Assembly (NCBI GenBank): GCA_001818705.1 | Contig: MHJM01000013.1 | Span: 261 to 24,734 of the forward strand | Reading direction: 5' to 3' | Source of the DNA: Candidatus Harrisonbacteria bacterium RIFCSPLOWO2_02_FULL_45_10c | Lineage (GTDB): Bacteria; Patescibacteriota; Minisyncoccia; UBA6257; 02-FULL-45-10c | DNA: 24,474 nucleotides | Part shown: positions 8,010 to 14,149 of the stretch, in pieces | Position numbering within the stretch: the stretch's first letter is position 1 | Layout: every line of letters begins with the position of its first letter | Program-made: the position numbers and the translations under genes | The notes under the pieces: generated by a model | The model's input: the letters and a program-made list of their open reading frames with translations, nothing else | Database searches by the model: none | Told to the model about the DNA's origin: nothing

Positions 8010-9310
8010 CGTATGAATGATAAGAAATAATCTTTAATTTTTTCCGATGCCTTGCTTAATTGATCCCGATATTCCGCAAACGCGCAAATCCGAAGCAGAT
8101 GATGAGAACGGCCATATTCCGCCATCGCCGCAAAATGATCCGGATAAAAATCGCTCAACTTAACAATTCGGCCATCCCGGCCATAGACCTTGATATCCTC
8201 CGGAATAAAACGGTGGTGGGACATCGGCGGCACCACAATCACCATTTCCGAAGGAATCTTGGCAATCCGCGCAACTTTTTTCTCTATTTCCGCAAGCGAT
8301 TGGAGATTCGTAATCGCCGGATGAGCCAGCATCGAATTCAGAGTTTCTTCGTCAAAACCAAAAATGTGCATAGTTTTATCTTCCCGGTACTTGTCCACTT
8401 GTAAAAATTGCCCGTATTTAAAATCCATGGCGGTCTTCGGAAACTGCCCGGAACATAACCGGGAATAATAATATCTGATCAGCGGATTTTTAGATAATTC
8501 AAAACGGCCCAGCAATCCAAAATCAGTCATCTTCCAAATATCATTAACGGAGATGCCGTCCTTGACCATCTCATAAGCCATTTTTTGGATTAAGCGCTGA
8601 ATGATTGCTGATTTTTTCCGCAAATACACATGCTTGGACATTTTAATATAAAATGCCTGAATGGAACGCGCCTGATCCATCGCCTGCTCATCTACCACGA
8701 CTTGTTTGTCAATAAAATAAACATATCGGGAAAGATAATCCACGCCCGGAACTTCATTCACGGTATAAAACGCATCTCGCGTCAGATAATCAAATTTTTC
8801 CATGCCAAGATTCTTATCATGTACGGCTAAATAGAGCGGATTCTTATGCTGGCATAAATCATAAAATAATTTGAAATCGACGCCAACGCTTTCTATTTTT
8901 TTTCGCAATCCCCGGACTATCTCCAAGGCCATGGCATCATCCGCCCGCAATGCCGTCCGTTTGGATTTCGGCAATAAATCAAACAATGGTTCCACGGTAT
9001 GGGAAAATGGACCGTGGCCAATATCGTGATATAACGCGTAAGCGCGCACCGTACGAGCCTGATCCTTGGTAACCATATTGTTCCTAGTCCAATAGCGCAT
9101 CAAAGTCTTGGTTCTCTGATATGCTCCGAAACAATGCTGTTTCCGGGTGTGGGTCGCGGAAGGAAAAAGCAAGAATGCAAGGCCGAGCTGATACTTAAAG
9201 GCCAAAGACTGGAATTCCGGAACATCGATCAGCGGCAAAAACTCGCTGATATTGATAAGTCCCAGCAGCGGATCAGAGATAATTTTTTGGTCTGGCAAGC
9301 AAAATTTCAT
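8006..9310 (-). CDS. HD-superfamily phosphohydrolase (dGTPase/SAMHD1-like, COG1078 type)
   Basis: This 434-aa protein belongs to the HD metal-dependent phosphohydrolases related to dNTP triphosphohydrolases. The metal-site motifs are visible: H-T-R-K-Q-H at about residues 56-61, the defining H-D pair in L-Y-H-D-I-G-H-G-P-F-S-H at about 113-124, and D-Y-L-T-R-D-A at about 194-200 as the usual later aspartate. The layout (R-x-x-H near the start, H-D-I-G-H-G-P-F-S-H) matches COG1078 proteins better than classical Dgt. Substrate is not determinable here; dNTP hydrolysis is the family expectation. It leads an operon with gatB. The region before its ATG is very A/T-rich with only a weak -10-like TATTAA and no Shine-Dalgarno, so a leaderless start is possible but not demonstrated. 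Confidence 0.88.
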   Translation of the reverse strand: MKFCLPDQKIISDPLLGLINISEFLPLIDVPEFQSLAFKYQLGLAFLLFPSATHTRKQHCFGAYQRTKTLMRYWTRNNMVTKDQARTVRAYALYHDIGHGPFSHTVEPLFDLLPKSKRTALRADDAMALEIVRGLRKKIESVGVDFKLFYDLCQHKNPLYLAVHDKNLGMEKFDYLTRDAFYTVNEVPGVDYLSRYVYFIDKQVVVDEQAMDQARSIQAFYIKMSKHVYLRKKSAIIQRLIQKMAYEMVKDGISVNDIWKMTDFGLLGRFELSKNPLIRYYYSRLCSGQFPKTAMDFKYGQFLQVDKYREDKTMHIFGFDEETLNSMLAHPAITNLQSLAEIEKKVARIAKIPSEMVIVVPPMSHHRFIPEDIKVYGRDGRIVKLSDFYPDHFAAMAEYGRSHHLLRICAFAEYRDQLSKASEKIKDYFLSFIR

Positions 9311-9364
9311 AATATATTAATATTGCCTTAAAAATGGGGTTAAATCAAAATATTGTCCGCTGAC

Positions 9365-9393
9365 TTGCCAAAAATTATAAATAATGGTACACT
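9365..9393 (+). promoter_or_regulatory. Promoter of the 83-aa gene
   Basis: TTGCCA (9365-9370) and TACACT (9388-9393) are exactly 17 nt apart. The predicted start near 9400 gives a leader of about 34 nt containing the Shine-Dalgarno AAGGGGG (about 9419-9425). Confidence 0.6.
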
Positions 9394-9433
9394 ATCAAAA
9401 GTTAATTTTATTCCTAAAAAGGGGGCTGAAACC

Positions 9434-9685
9434 ATGGAAAACCGCGGCCGCGCCACGTTACCGGGAATGATGTGGTACGTCGTTCATTTTGAAATTCCGG
9501 AAATCGATCCGGTTTGCGGATCATCCGTGCGAGATGAAAAAATCGCCATTGTCGGACCAGAAAATAATCCGAGCGAAATTCTGGAGCGAGCGGAGAGAAT
9601 CAAAAAGGCGAAAGAAAGGATTCGCGGCGGAATGGTACTGACGAGCGTTTTTGACCAATACGGTTCCGTAGTCTATTGCATCTGA
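9434..9685 (+). CDS. Small conserved-looking protein of unknown function (83 aa)
   Basis: I do not recognise the family. The product starts M-E-N-R-G-R-A-T-L-P-G and carries a hydrophobic strand (W-Y-V-V-H-F-E-I), a single V-C-G-S segment, a helix rich in Lys, Glu and Arg (S-E-I-L-E-R-A-E-R-I-K-K), and a final strand G-S-V-V-Y-C-I. A small alpha/beta fold is plausible. The ATG at 9434 was chosen because a strong Shine-Dalgarno sits 8 nt upstream; an in-frame start at 9353 would lie upstream of the promoter. It has its own promoter, leader, ribosome site and terminator, so it is a complete monocistronic unit. This argues strongly that it is a real gene. Confidence 0.8.
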   Translation: MENRGRATLPGMMWYVVHFEIPEIDPVCGSSVRDEKIAIVGPENNPSEILERAERIKKAKERIRGGMVLTSVFDQYGSVVYCI

Positions 9686-9696
9686 ATAAAATATAA

Positions 9697-9726
9697 AAAC
9701 CGCCCAGAACCAAGGGCGGTTTTTTT
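9697..9726. terminator. Bidirectional terminator between the 83-aa gene and tmk
   Basis: ACCGCCC (9699-9705) pairs with GGGCGGT (9714-9720) across an 8-nt loop. T runs follow on the plus strand and A-rich sequence precedes, so it can also end the tmk transcript arriving on the minus strand. Confidence 0.88.
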
Positions 9727-10363
9727 ATTTCTTAGAAACTAAATCTGGGGAAAACAGCTTGTCCGCTTCTTCAGTGATTGACTGGAAAACTTCGGCGTAC
9801 GGCTGATCACCGTTAATAACGACAATCAGTTCTTTCCGCAATTGACCCTTAAGATCAAGATATTTCTGACGAAGCTTGCTCTGGAATTGCTCTTCCTCAA
9901 ATACTTCTTTGTGCGCCCTTCCTCTGTCTTTGATAACCCTGGCGCAGGCAACGGAAGCCGGGAGATCTAAAATCAACACTAAATCCGGAACCGCCATGCC
10001 AAGATGCATAGCCACTAATCGGTCAAAGGATACGCCCTGCGTTTGCTGGTAAGCCAGCGTTGAATATTTATATCGGTCGCATACCACATGCACTCCCTGA
10101 GCCAGAACATTCTCAATCAATATCAGATGCTCTCTCCGGTCGGCGGCAAAAAGTTCCGCGAGCTTTTCAGCATCTTGATACGGACTATCATTTTCCTTAA
10201 GCAATCGCCGGATTTCTTTGGAGCGAAACGGCTCACGCGTCAAAAGAACGTGATTGGCTTTATCCTTTTCAAAAAGATAGTCCACGAGCCGCTTGGCCTG
10301 ATATCCCTTGCCGGCGCCATCAATGCCGTCTAGAACAATAAATTTTCCCCTCGGCGTTGTCAT
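9725..10363 (-). CDS. tmk: Thymidylate kinase (dTMP kinase)
   Basis: Phosphorylates dTMP to dTDP with ATP, supplying dTTP for DNA synthesis. The 212-aa length is normal. The P-loop reads G-I-D-G-A-G-K-G near residues 13-20, the D-R-Y signature occurs in C-D-R-Y-K-Y-S-T-L-A-Y-Q near residue 96, and the lid region follows D-L-V-L-I-L-D-L-P. The start is supported by an excellent Shine-Dalgarno (GAGGAGG, 5 nt before the ATG) and a promoter just upstream. It follows rplK on the same strand but is separated from it by the inverted-repeat element at 10466-10573, and it has its own promoter, so it is probably transcribed independently. Confidence 0.96.
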   Translation of the reverse strand: MTTPRGKFIVLDGIDGAGKGYQAKRLVDYLFEKDKANHVLLTREPFRSKEIRRLLKENDSPYQDAEKLAELFAADRREHLILIENVLAQGVHVVCDRYKYSTLAYQQTQGVSFDRLVAMHLGMAVPDLVLILDLPASVACARVIKDRGRAHKEVFEEEQFQSKLRQKYLDLKGQLRKELIVVINGDQPYAEVFQSITEEADKLFSPDLVSKK

Positions 10364-10375
10364 ACTAACCTCCTC

Positions 10376-10404
10376 ATTATATTGGCAAAACTGCTAATTG
10401 AAAA
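10376..10404 (-). promoter_or_regulatory. Promoter and Shine-Dalgarno of tmk
   Basis: On the minus strand, TTTTCA (10399-10404) and a perfect TATAAT (10376-10381) are 17 nt apart. GAGGAGG lies immediately downstream, 5 nt before the ATG. The leader would be very short and nearly filled by the ribosome site. Confidence 0.6.
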
Positions 10405-10465
10405 TGTAACAGAGGAATCAAATTTTGTCTAACAGCTGCTCGCTCACTATTATTAACCTATTTAT

Positions 10466-10573
10466 AAACCGCCATACTATTTTGACTCTTTAGGGCTGGC
10501 ATCGGGGTCTATTTAGTCCCGCTTGCGGGACACTATAAGTAAAGGCAATAGAGGCGAAATAGTATGGCGGTTT
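10466..10573. repeat. 108-bp element bounded by 17-bp perfect inverted repeats
   Basis: AAACCGCCATACTATTT (10466-10482) is repeated in inverted form at 10557-10573. Inside are a palindromic hairpin, GTCCCGC / GCGGGAC (about 10516-10531), and a shorter CTTTA / TAAAG pairing. The element begins 14 nt after the rplK stop, in the place where rplA would usually follow. I see no target-site duplication, and the minus-strand flank lacks a convincing T run, so it is not a simple rplK terminator. A MITE-like insertion or a large structured 3' UTR are both possible. Confidence 0.6.
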
Positions 10574-10586
10574 TCTCTTTTATCTT

Positions 10587-11009
10587 CTAATCAACCACCA
10601 CAATTCCCATATTCCGGGCGGTGCCGCGGATAATCTTTTCCGCCGCATCCAGATCGTAGGCATTCAAATCCGCCATTTTCCGTTCGGCAATCTTGCGGAC
10701 ATCTTCCCGGGTTACCTTGCCGACTTTCGTCTTGGAATCGCTGGCGCCCTTTTCCACGCCGGCGGCTTTTTTCAGCAGCGCCGAGGCGGGCGGGGTTTTT
10801 AATTTAAAATCAAAACTCCGGTCTTCGTAAATCGTAATTTCCGCCGGTACCACATCCCCCATCATCTCTTTAGTCGCCTCATTAAACTTCTTGCAAAAAT
10901 CCTGAATATTAATTCCGTGCGGGCCGAGCGCCGTACCTACCGGCGGCGCCGGGTTTGCTTTTCCTGCTTCTAATTGAAGCTTGAGAATTGTTTTTACTGG
11001 TTTTGCCAT
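10587..11009 (-). CDS. rplK: Ribosomal protein L11
   Basis: L11 binds the GTPase-associated region of 23S rRNA. The 140-aa sequence is typical: V-K-T-I-L-K-L-Q-L-E-A-G-K-A-N-P-A-P-P-V-G-T-A-L-G-P at the N-terminal domain, written here in parts, with I-N-I-Q-D-F-C-K-K-F-N. The C-terminal RNA-binding domain ends in I-I-R-G-T-A-R-N-M-G-I. It lies 18 nt after nusG in the conserved secE-nusG-rplK order, but the usual next gene rplA is not present. A TATAGA lies 7 nt before the ATG without a good -35, so an internal leaderless promoter is possible. No Shine-Dalgarno is visible. Confidence 0.97.
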   Translation of the reverse strand: MAKPVKTILKLQLEAGKANPAPPVGTALGPHGINIQDFCKKFNEATKEMMGDVVPAEITIYEDRSFDFKLKTPPASALLKKAAGVEKGASDSKTKVGKVTREDVRKIAERKMADLNAYDLDAAEKIIRGTARNMGIVVVD

Positions 11010-11027
11010 ATGAGTGTCTATACTAAC

Positions 11028-11627
11028 TTATATTTTTTGAACTTGCAATGAATCCAGCTCAACCGTGGTGTCCCGACCAAAAATCGGCACTAAAACTTTA
11101 ATTTTGGCTTTCTCTTCATCAATTCCTGAAATTTTTACATCGTAATCTTTAAAAGGGCCGTCGATAATCTTTACCATATCGCCAACCTTAAACTCAATCT
11201 TGAACTTCGCTTCCTTGCCGCCCATCCGCGCCATCAGCATGTCAATTTCATCGCGGGAAAGCGGCACCGGCGTGGTGGAATCCGGCCCGACAAAACCGGT
11301 AACCCGCGGGGTATTGCGGACGACGTACCAGGAATCTTCCGTCAAAATCATATCTACTAAAACATAGCCCGGGTAAATCTTTTCGTCAGCGGTCCGGCGC
11401 TTGCCGTTTTTAATCTTGATTTTCGTTTCTTTCGGAACCAATATTTCAAAAATCTTATCATTCATCGATAAGGAATCCACCCGCTGTTTCAGATAGCGGA
11501 CTACCGCGTCTTCGTAGCCGGAATAAGTGTGGATGGCGTACCAATGGCGCTCTTTATTATTCTTGACCTCAAGCATTTTTTGAGATTTTTCGCCATCGTT
11601 AGATTTAGGTTGTTTGATTTCTTCCAT
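11028..11627 (-). CDS. nusG: Transcription termination/antitermination factor NusG
   Basis: NusG binds RNA polymerase and promotes processivity and coupling. The 199-aa protein has a charged N-terminal extension (about 1-27), the NGN domain from W-Y-A-I-H-T-Y-S-G-Y-E (about 29) with the hallmark P-G-Y-V-L-V and G-F-V-G segments, and a KOW domain from about 142 (F-K-V-G-D-M-V-K-I-I-D-G-P-F). It begins 9 nt after the secE stop, with no clear Shine-Dalgarno, so its translation may depend on secE. A later in-frame ATG (M18) would remove part of the extension; the sequence does not decide between them. Confidence 0.95.
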   Translation of the reverse strand: MEEIKQPKSNDGEKSQKMLEVKNNKERHWYAIHTYSGYEDAVVRYLKQRVDSLSMNDKIFEILVPKETKIKIKNGKRRTADEKIYPGYVLVDMILTEDSWYVVRNTPRVTGFVGPDSTTPVPLSRDEIDMLMARMGGKEAKFKIEFKVGDMVKIIDGPFKDYDVKISGIDEEKAKIKVLVPIFGRDTTVELDSLQVQKI

Positions 11628-11636
11628 AAAGATTTT

Positions 11637-11822
11637 TTACAGCAAAAATAACTCTAGTAAATAAGTAAAAATAAAATCCAGCGCTCCCAAAAAGAAGGAA
11701 ATCAGCAGGGAAATTAAGATTACCACAATGGTCAGGCGGATGGTTTCCTGCCTGGTCGGCCAATTAACTCTGACCAATTCTTGTTTGGATTCCTGTAAAA
11801 ATGAGGATATTTTTGCGAACAT
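11637..11822 (-). CDS. secE: Preprotein translocase subunit SecE
   Basis: SecE is the small essential membrane subunit of the SecYEG channel. The 61-aa product has the family's amphipathic segment E-L-x-R-V-x-W-P-T-R-Q-E near residues 13-24, followed by one long transmembrane helix (about 27-58). Start choice: the frame is open back to a TTG at 11858, but that TTG is the first base triplet of a -35 box, and the -10 box falls inside the same extension. Only the ATG at 11822 lies downstream of the promoter, 7 nt after the -10. It heads secE-nusG-rplK. Confidence 0.92.
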   Translation of the reverse strand: MFAKISSFLQESKQELVRVNWPTRQETIRLTIVVILISLLISFFLGALDFIFTYLLELFLL

Positions 11823-11829
11823 AAATGAA

Positions 11830-11858
11830 ATAATACCCTTTTTATTATCTTCAGTCAA
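11830..11858 (-). promoter_or_regulatory. Promoter of secE-nusG-rplK, set for a leaderless transcript
   Basis: TTGACT (11853-11858) and TATTAT (11830-11835) on the minus strand are 17 nt apart, each 5 of 6 to consensus. The secE ATG begins 7 nt after the -10 box. The promoter occupies most of the 50-nt gap between gyrB and secE. Confidence 0.7.
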
Positions 11859-11872
11859 TAATAATATGGTTT

Positions 11873-13816
11873 TTAAACATCCAGATTTTTAACCGATAAC
11901 GCCCGGTCCTGAATAAAATTCTTGCGCGGCTCTACCTCCTCGCCCATTAAAATATCAAATAATTTATCAGCTTGCGCCGCATCGTCAACCATTACTTGTT
12001 TTAAAACTCGGCTGGCCGGATTCAGCGTCGTCTCCCATAATTGGTCCGGATTCATTTCTCCCAAACCCTTATATCGCTGAATGCTCATTCCTTTTTCTTC
12101 GCCTCCTTTACCTAATTGCTTCACTAATTTATCTTTTTCTTCGTCTTTATAAGCGTAATGAATCTCTTTATTTTTTTGGATCCGGTACAGCGGCGGCTGG
12201 GCGATATACAAATATCCGCCTTCAATAATTTTTGGAAAATACCGGTAAAAAAGCGTTAACAATAATGTTCGAATGTGCGCGCCGTCCGTATCCGCATCGG
12301 TCATCAACACAATTTTATGATATCGGAGGCCAGTAATATCAAACTCCTCCCCGATCGCGGTGCCGATAGCCACCACTAAAGCCCGGATTTCTTTATTCAG
12401 AAGCATCTTATCAATTCGGGACTTTTCCACGTTTAAAATCTTGCCTTTCAGCGGTAAAATTGCCTGCGTCCGCCGATCGCGGCCTTGCTTTGCGGAACCG
12501 CCGGCGCTGTCACCTTCCACAATAAAAAGTTCCGATTCTTCCGGATTCCGAGAACTGCAATCCGCCAGTTTGCCGGGCAACGTCAGGCCATCCAGCGCCC
12601 CTTTGCGAAGCACGGTATCTTTAGCCGCCTTGGCCGCCTTGCGGGCTTTGGCGGACAGCAAACATTTTTCAATCATCCGCCGGGCATCCGCCGGATGCCG
12701 CTCCAGCCAATCTTTCAAACCTTCGCCGGTGACGCTTTCCACAGCGGTCCGCGCTTCCGTATTGCCCAGCCGGGCTTTGGTCTGGCCCTCAAACTGCGGC
12801 TCCGGAAGCTTCACGGAAATAATCGCCGAAAGTCCTTCCCGGACATCTTCGCCGGTCAAATTATCATCTTTTCCTTTGATATAGCCCTCGGAATTCGCGT
12901 AATCATTCAGGCTCCGAGTTAATGCTGAACGGAAACCAGTCAGGTGCATGCCGCCATCCGGAGTGTAAATATTGTTGGCAAAACTTAATTCTTTAGTTTC
13001 CAGTTCATTGTTATAAATGCAGGCGACTTCCACTTCAATTTTTTCCAATTGCTTATGAACGTAAAAGGGGTCTTCCTGAAGCGGCTTTTCATTTTTATTG
13101 ACATACCGGATAAATGACAACAAGCCGCCGTCAAAATAAAATCCCTGGTACTGCGCCGGCAGAGTCCGCTGGTCGATAATTTCAATGGTAACGCCCTTGG
13201 TTAAAAATGCCTGCTGGCGAAGATGGTCCATAATTATTTTCAAATTCCACTCCACTTTTGGGAAAACAGCGTCGTCCGGGCGGAACGTAACCTTGGTGCC
13301 GGTAGTATCGGATTTAACGGTTTTCTTCACTTTATATTGCGGTTTGCCGCGCTCATATTCTTGCACCCAAACATAGCCGTCTCGGCAAACTTCCACTTTC
13401 AGCCAGCTGGACAACGCATTGACTACGGAAACGCCGACACCATGCAATCCTCCGGAAACTTTATAAGATTCGCCGCCGAACTTGCCGCCGGCATGTAAAG
13501 TGGTCATTACGGTTTCCAGCGCCGATTTTTTCGTCTGCTTATGAGTTTCCACCGGAATGCCGCGGCCATCGTCGGAAACGCTGACTTTATTGCCAGGCAA
13601 AAGGTCAACGCGGATATTCTTGGCATAACCGCCCATCGCCTCATCAATCGAGTTATCCACAACTTCCCAAATCAAATGATGCAGTCCAGCGGTATCGGTA
13701 GTGCCGATGTACATTCCCGGGCGCTTGCGCACCGGATCCAGCCCCTCCAGAACATAAATGTCTTTTGCCGAATAAGAACCTTTTTGTTCAATTTTCTTAT
13801 GTTTTTCTTTAGACAT
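11873..13816 (-). CDS. gyrB: DNA gyrase subunit B
   Basis: ATPase subunit of gyrase (type II topoisomerase); 647 aa, the usual length of the shorter GyrB class. The GHKL ATPase site shows E-V-V-D-N-S-I-D-E-A near residue 50, D-D-G-R-G-I-P-V and G-G-L-H-G-V-G-V-S-V-V-N-A-L. The TOPRIM domain has E-G-D-S-A-G-G-S-A-K near 435 and D-A-D-T-D-G-A-H-I near 510, and the end carries the Q-R-Y-K-G-L-G-E-M-N signature. Q-R-Y-K-G-L-G-E-M-N and the length favour GyrB, but ParE cannot be fully excluded because no partner subunit is in view. No Shine-Dalgarno and no convincing promoter are visible before the ATG; the structured element A lies 38 bp upstream on the opposite sense. Confidence 0.95.
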   Translation of the reverse strand: MSKEKHKKIEQKGSYSAKDIYVLEGLDPVRKRPGMYIGTTDTAGLHHLIWEVVDNSIDEAMGGYAKNIRVDLLPGNKVSVSDDGRGIPVETHKQTKKSALETVMTTLHAGGKFGGESYKVSGGLHGVGVSVVNALSSWLKVEVCRDGYVWVQEYERGKPQYKVKKTVKSDTTGTKVTFRPDDAVFPKVEWNLKIIMDHLRQQAFLTKGVTIEIIDQRTLPAQYQGFYFDGGLLSFIRYVNKNEKPLQEDPFYVHKQLEKIEVEVACIYNNELETKELSFANNIYTPDGGMHLTGFRSALTRSLNDYANSEGYIKGKDDNLTGEDVREGLSAIISVKLPEPQFEGQTKARLGNTEARTAVESVTGEGLKDWLERHPADARRMIEKCLLSAKARKAAKAAKDTVLRKGALDGLTLPGKLADCSSRNPEESELFIVEGDSAGGSAKQGRDRRTQAILPLKGKILNVEKSRIDKMLLNKEIRALVVAIGTAIGEEFDITGLRYHKIVLMTDADTDGAHIRTLLLTLFYRYFPKIIEGGYLYIAQPPLYRIQKNKEIHYAYKDEEKDKLVKQLGKGGEEKGMSIQRYKGLGEMNPDQLWETTLNPASRVLKQVMVDDAAQADKLFDILMGEEVEPRKNFIQDRALSVKNLDV

Positions 13817-13853
13817 ATGTAATCTACAAAAGTAACCAACGTAAGCGAGCTAA

Positions 13854-14000
13854 CTATCTTTCGTGCGGCAATTCCGCAGGCGCTAAAAGCTTGGTTCCGT
13901 CCAGCACCTTTATACAAAGGTGCTGGACGGATTTTAGCGCCGAGGTATAGGAGACGCTTGCCGCAGGAGCAAGCGGACTCCGGTGCCGGTAGGAAGATAG
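13854..14000 (+). ncRNA. Structured RNA-like element, copy A (unknown family)
   Basis: Outer stem P0 is CTATCTTTC (13854-13862) with GGAAGATAG (13992-14000). Inside, in order, are the joint GTGCGGCAATTCCGCA, P1 (GGCGCTAAAA, 13879-13888, with 13932-13941), the joint GCTTGGT, P2 (15 bp, 13897-13911 with 13916-13930), the joint GAGGTATAGGAG, P3 (CGCTTGC with GCAAGCG, 13955-13975), and the joint GGACTCCGGTGCCGGTA. CGGCA and TGCCG in the outer joints also pair, and GGAG can pair with CTCC around P3. All joints recur in copy B while the stems differ. The U-G pair in P0 exists only in plus-strand RNA. A terminator-like hairpin follows at 14015. It lies between gyrB and the oxidoreductase; no promoter of its own could be identified. 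Confidence 0.65.
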
Positions 14001-14014
14001 GGAGCGAGCAGAAA

Positions 14015-14038
14015 TTAAAAAAAGCCGCGCTTTTTTAA
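14015..14038. terminator. Terminator-like hairpin downstream of element A
   Basis: A-rich arm ending GC, loop CGC, then GC followed by six T. It begins 14 nt after element A on the plus strand, so it could end a transcript of that element. It is nearly symmetrical, so it could also act on the minus strand. Confidence 0.6.
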
Positions 14039-14094
14039 CCTAGTTTTAACTCTATTAGTATACCAAGAATATCGGTAATCTGCAATCTAAAATC

Positions 14095-14123
14095 TTGATA
14101 AAAACCGCCTTTGCGATTAGACT
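14095..14123 (+). promoter_or_regulatory. Promoter of the FAD oxidoreductase gene
   Basis: TTGATA (14095-14100) and TAGACT (14118-14123) are 17 nt apart. Transcription would start near 14130, leaving about 20 nt of leader that includes AAAAAGGAGG. This placement excludes the upstream in-frame TTG at 14111 as a start. Confidence 0.6.
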
Positions 14124-14149
14124 CTAGCCATAGAAAAAGGAGGCGTCCT

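Noticed and set aside
9353..9433. 27-codon upstream extension of the 83-aa gene
   Set aside because: It starts upstream of the promoter's -35 box and has no ribosome site; ATG 9434 has AAGGGGG at 8 nt.
12360..12922. Two long plus-strand frames opposite gyrB
   Set aside because: They are shadows of gyrB, with no Shine-Dalgarno or promoter and low-complexity composition.
13854..14000. Element A as an integron attC site
   Set aside because: The size and paired outer arms are suggestive, but the required core sites (GTTRRRY and its complement) are absent, and no integrase or cassette is present.
13854..14000. Element A as a CRISPR repeat or a simple gyrB terminator/attenuator
   Set aside because: There are no regularly spaced repeats. 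The wobble pairs indicate the sense opposite to gyrB, so it is not a gyrB leader structure.
14111..14149. Upstream TTG (14111) as start of the FAD oxidoreductase
   Set aside because: It lies upstream of the -10 box and its extension would be read through the Shine-Dalgarno. TTG at 14150 fits the promoter, ribosome site and family N-terminus.
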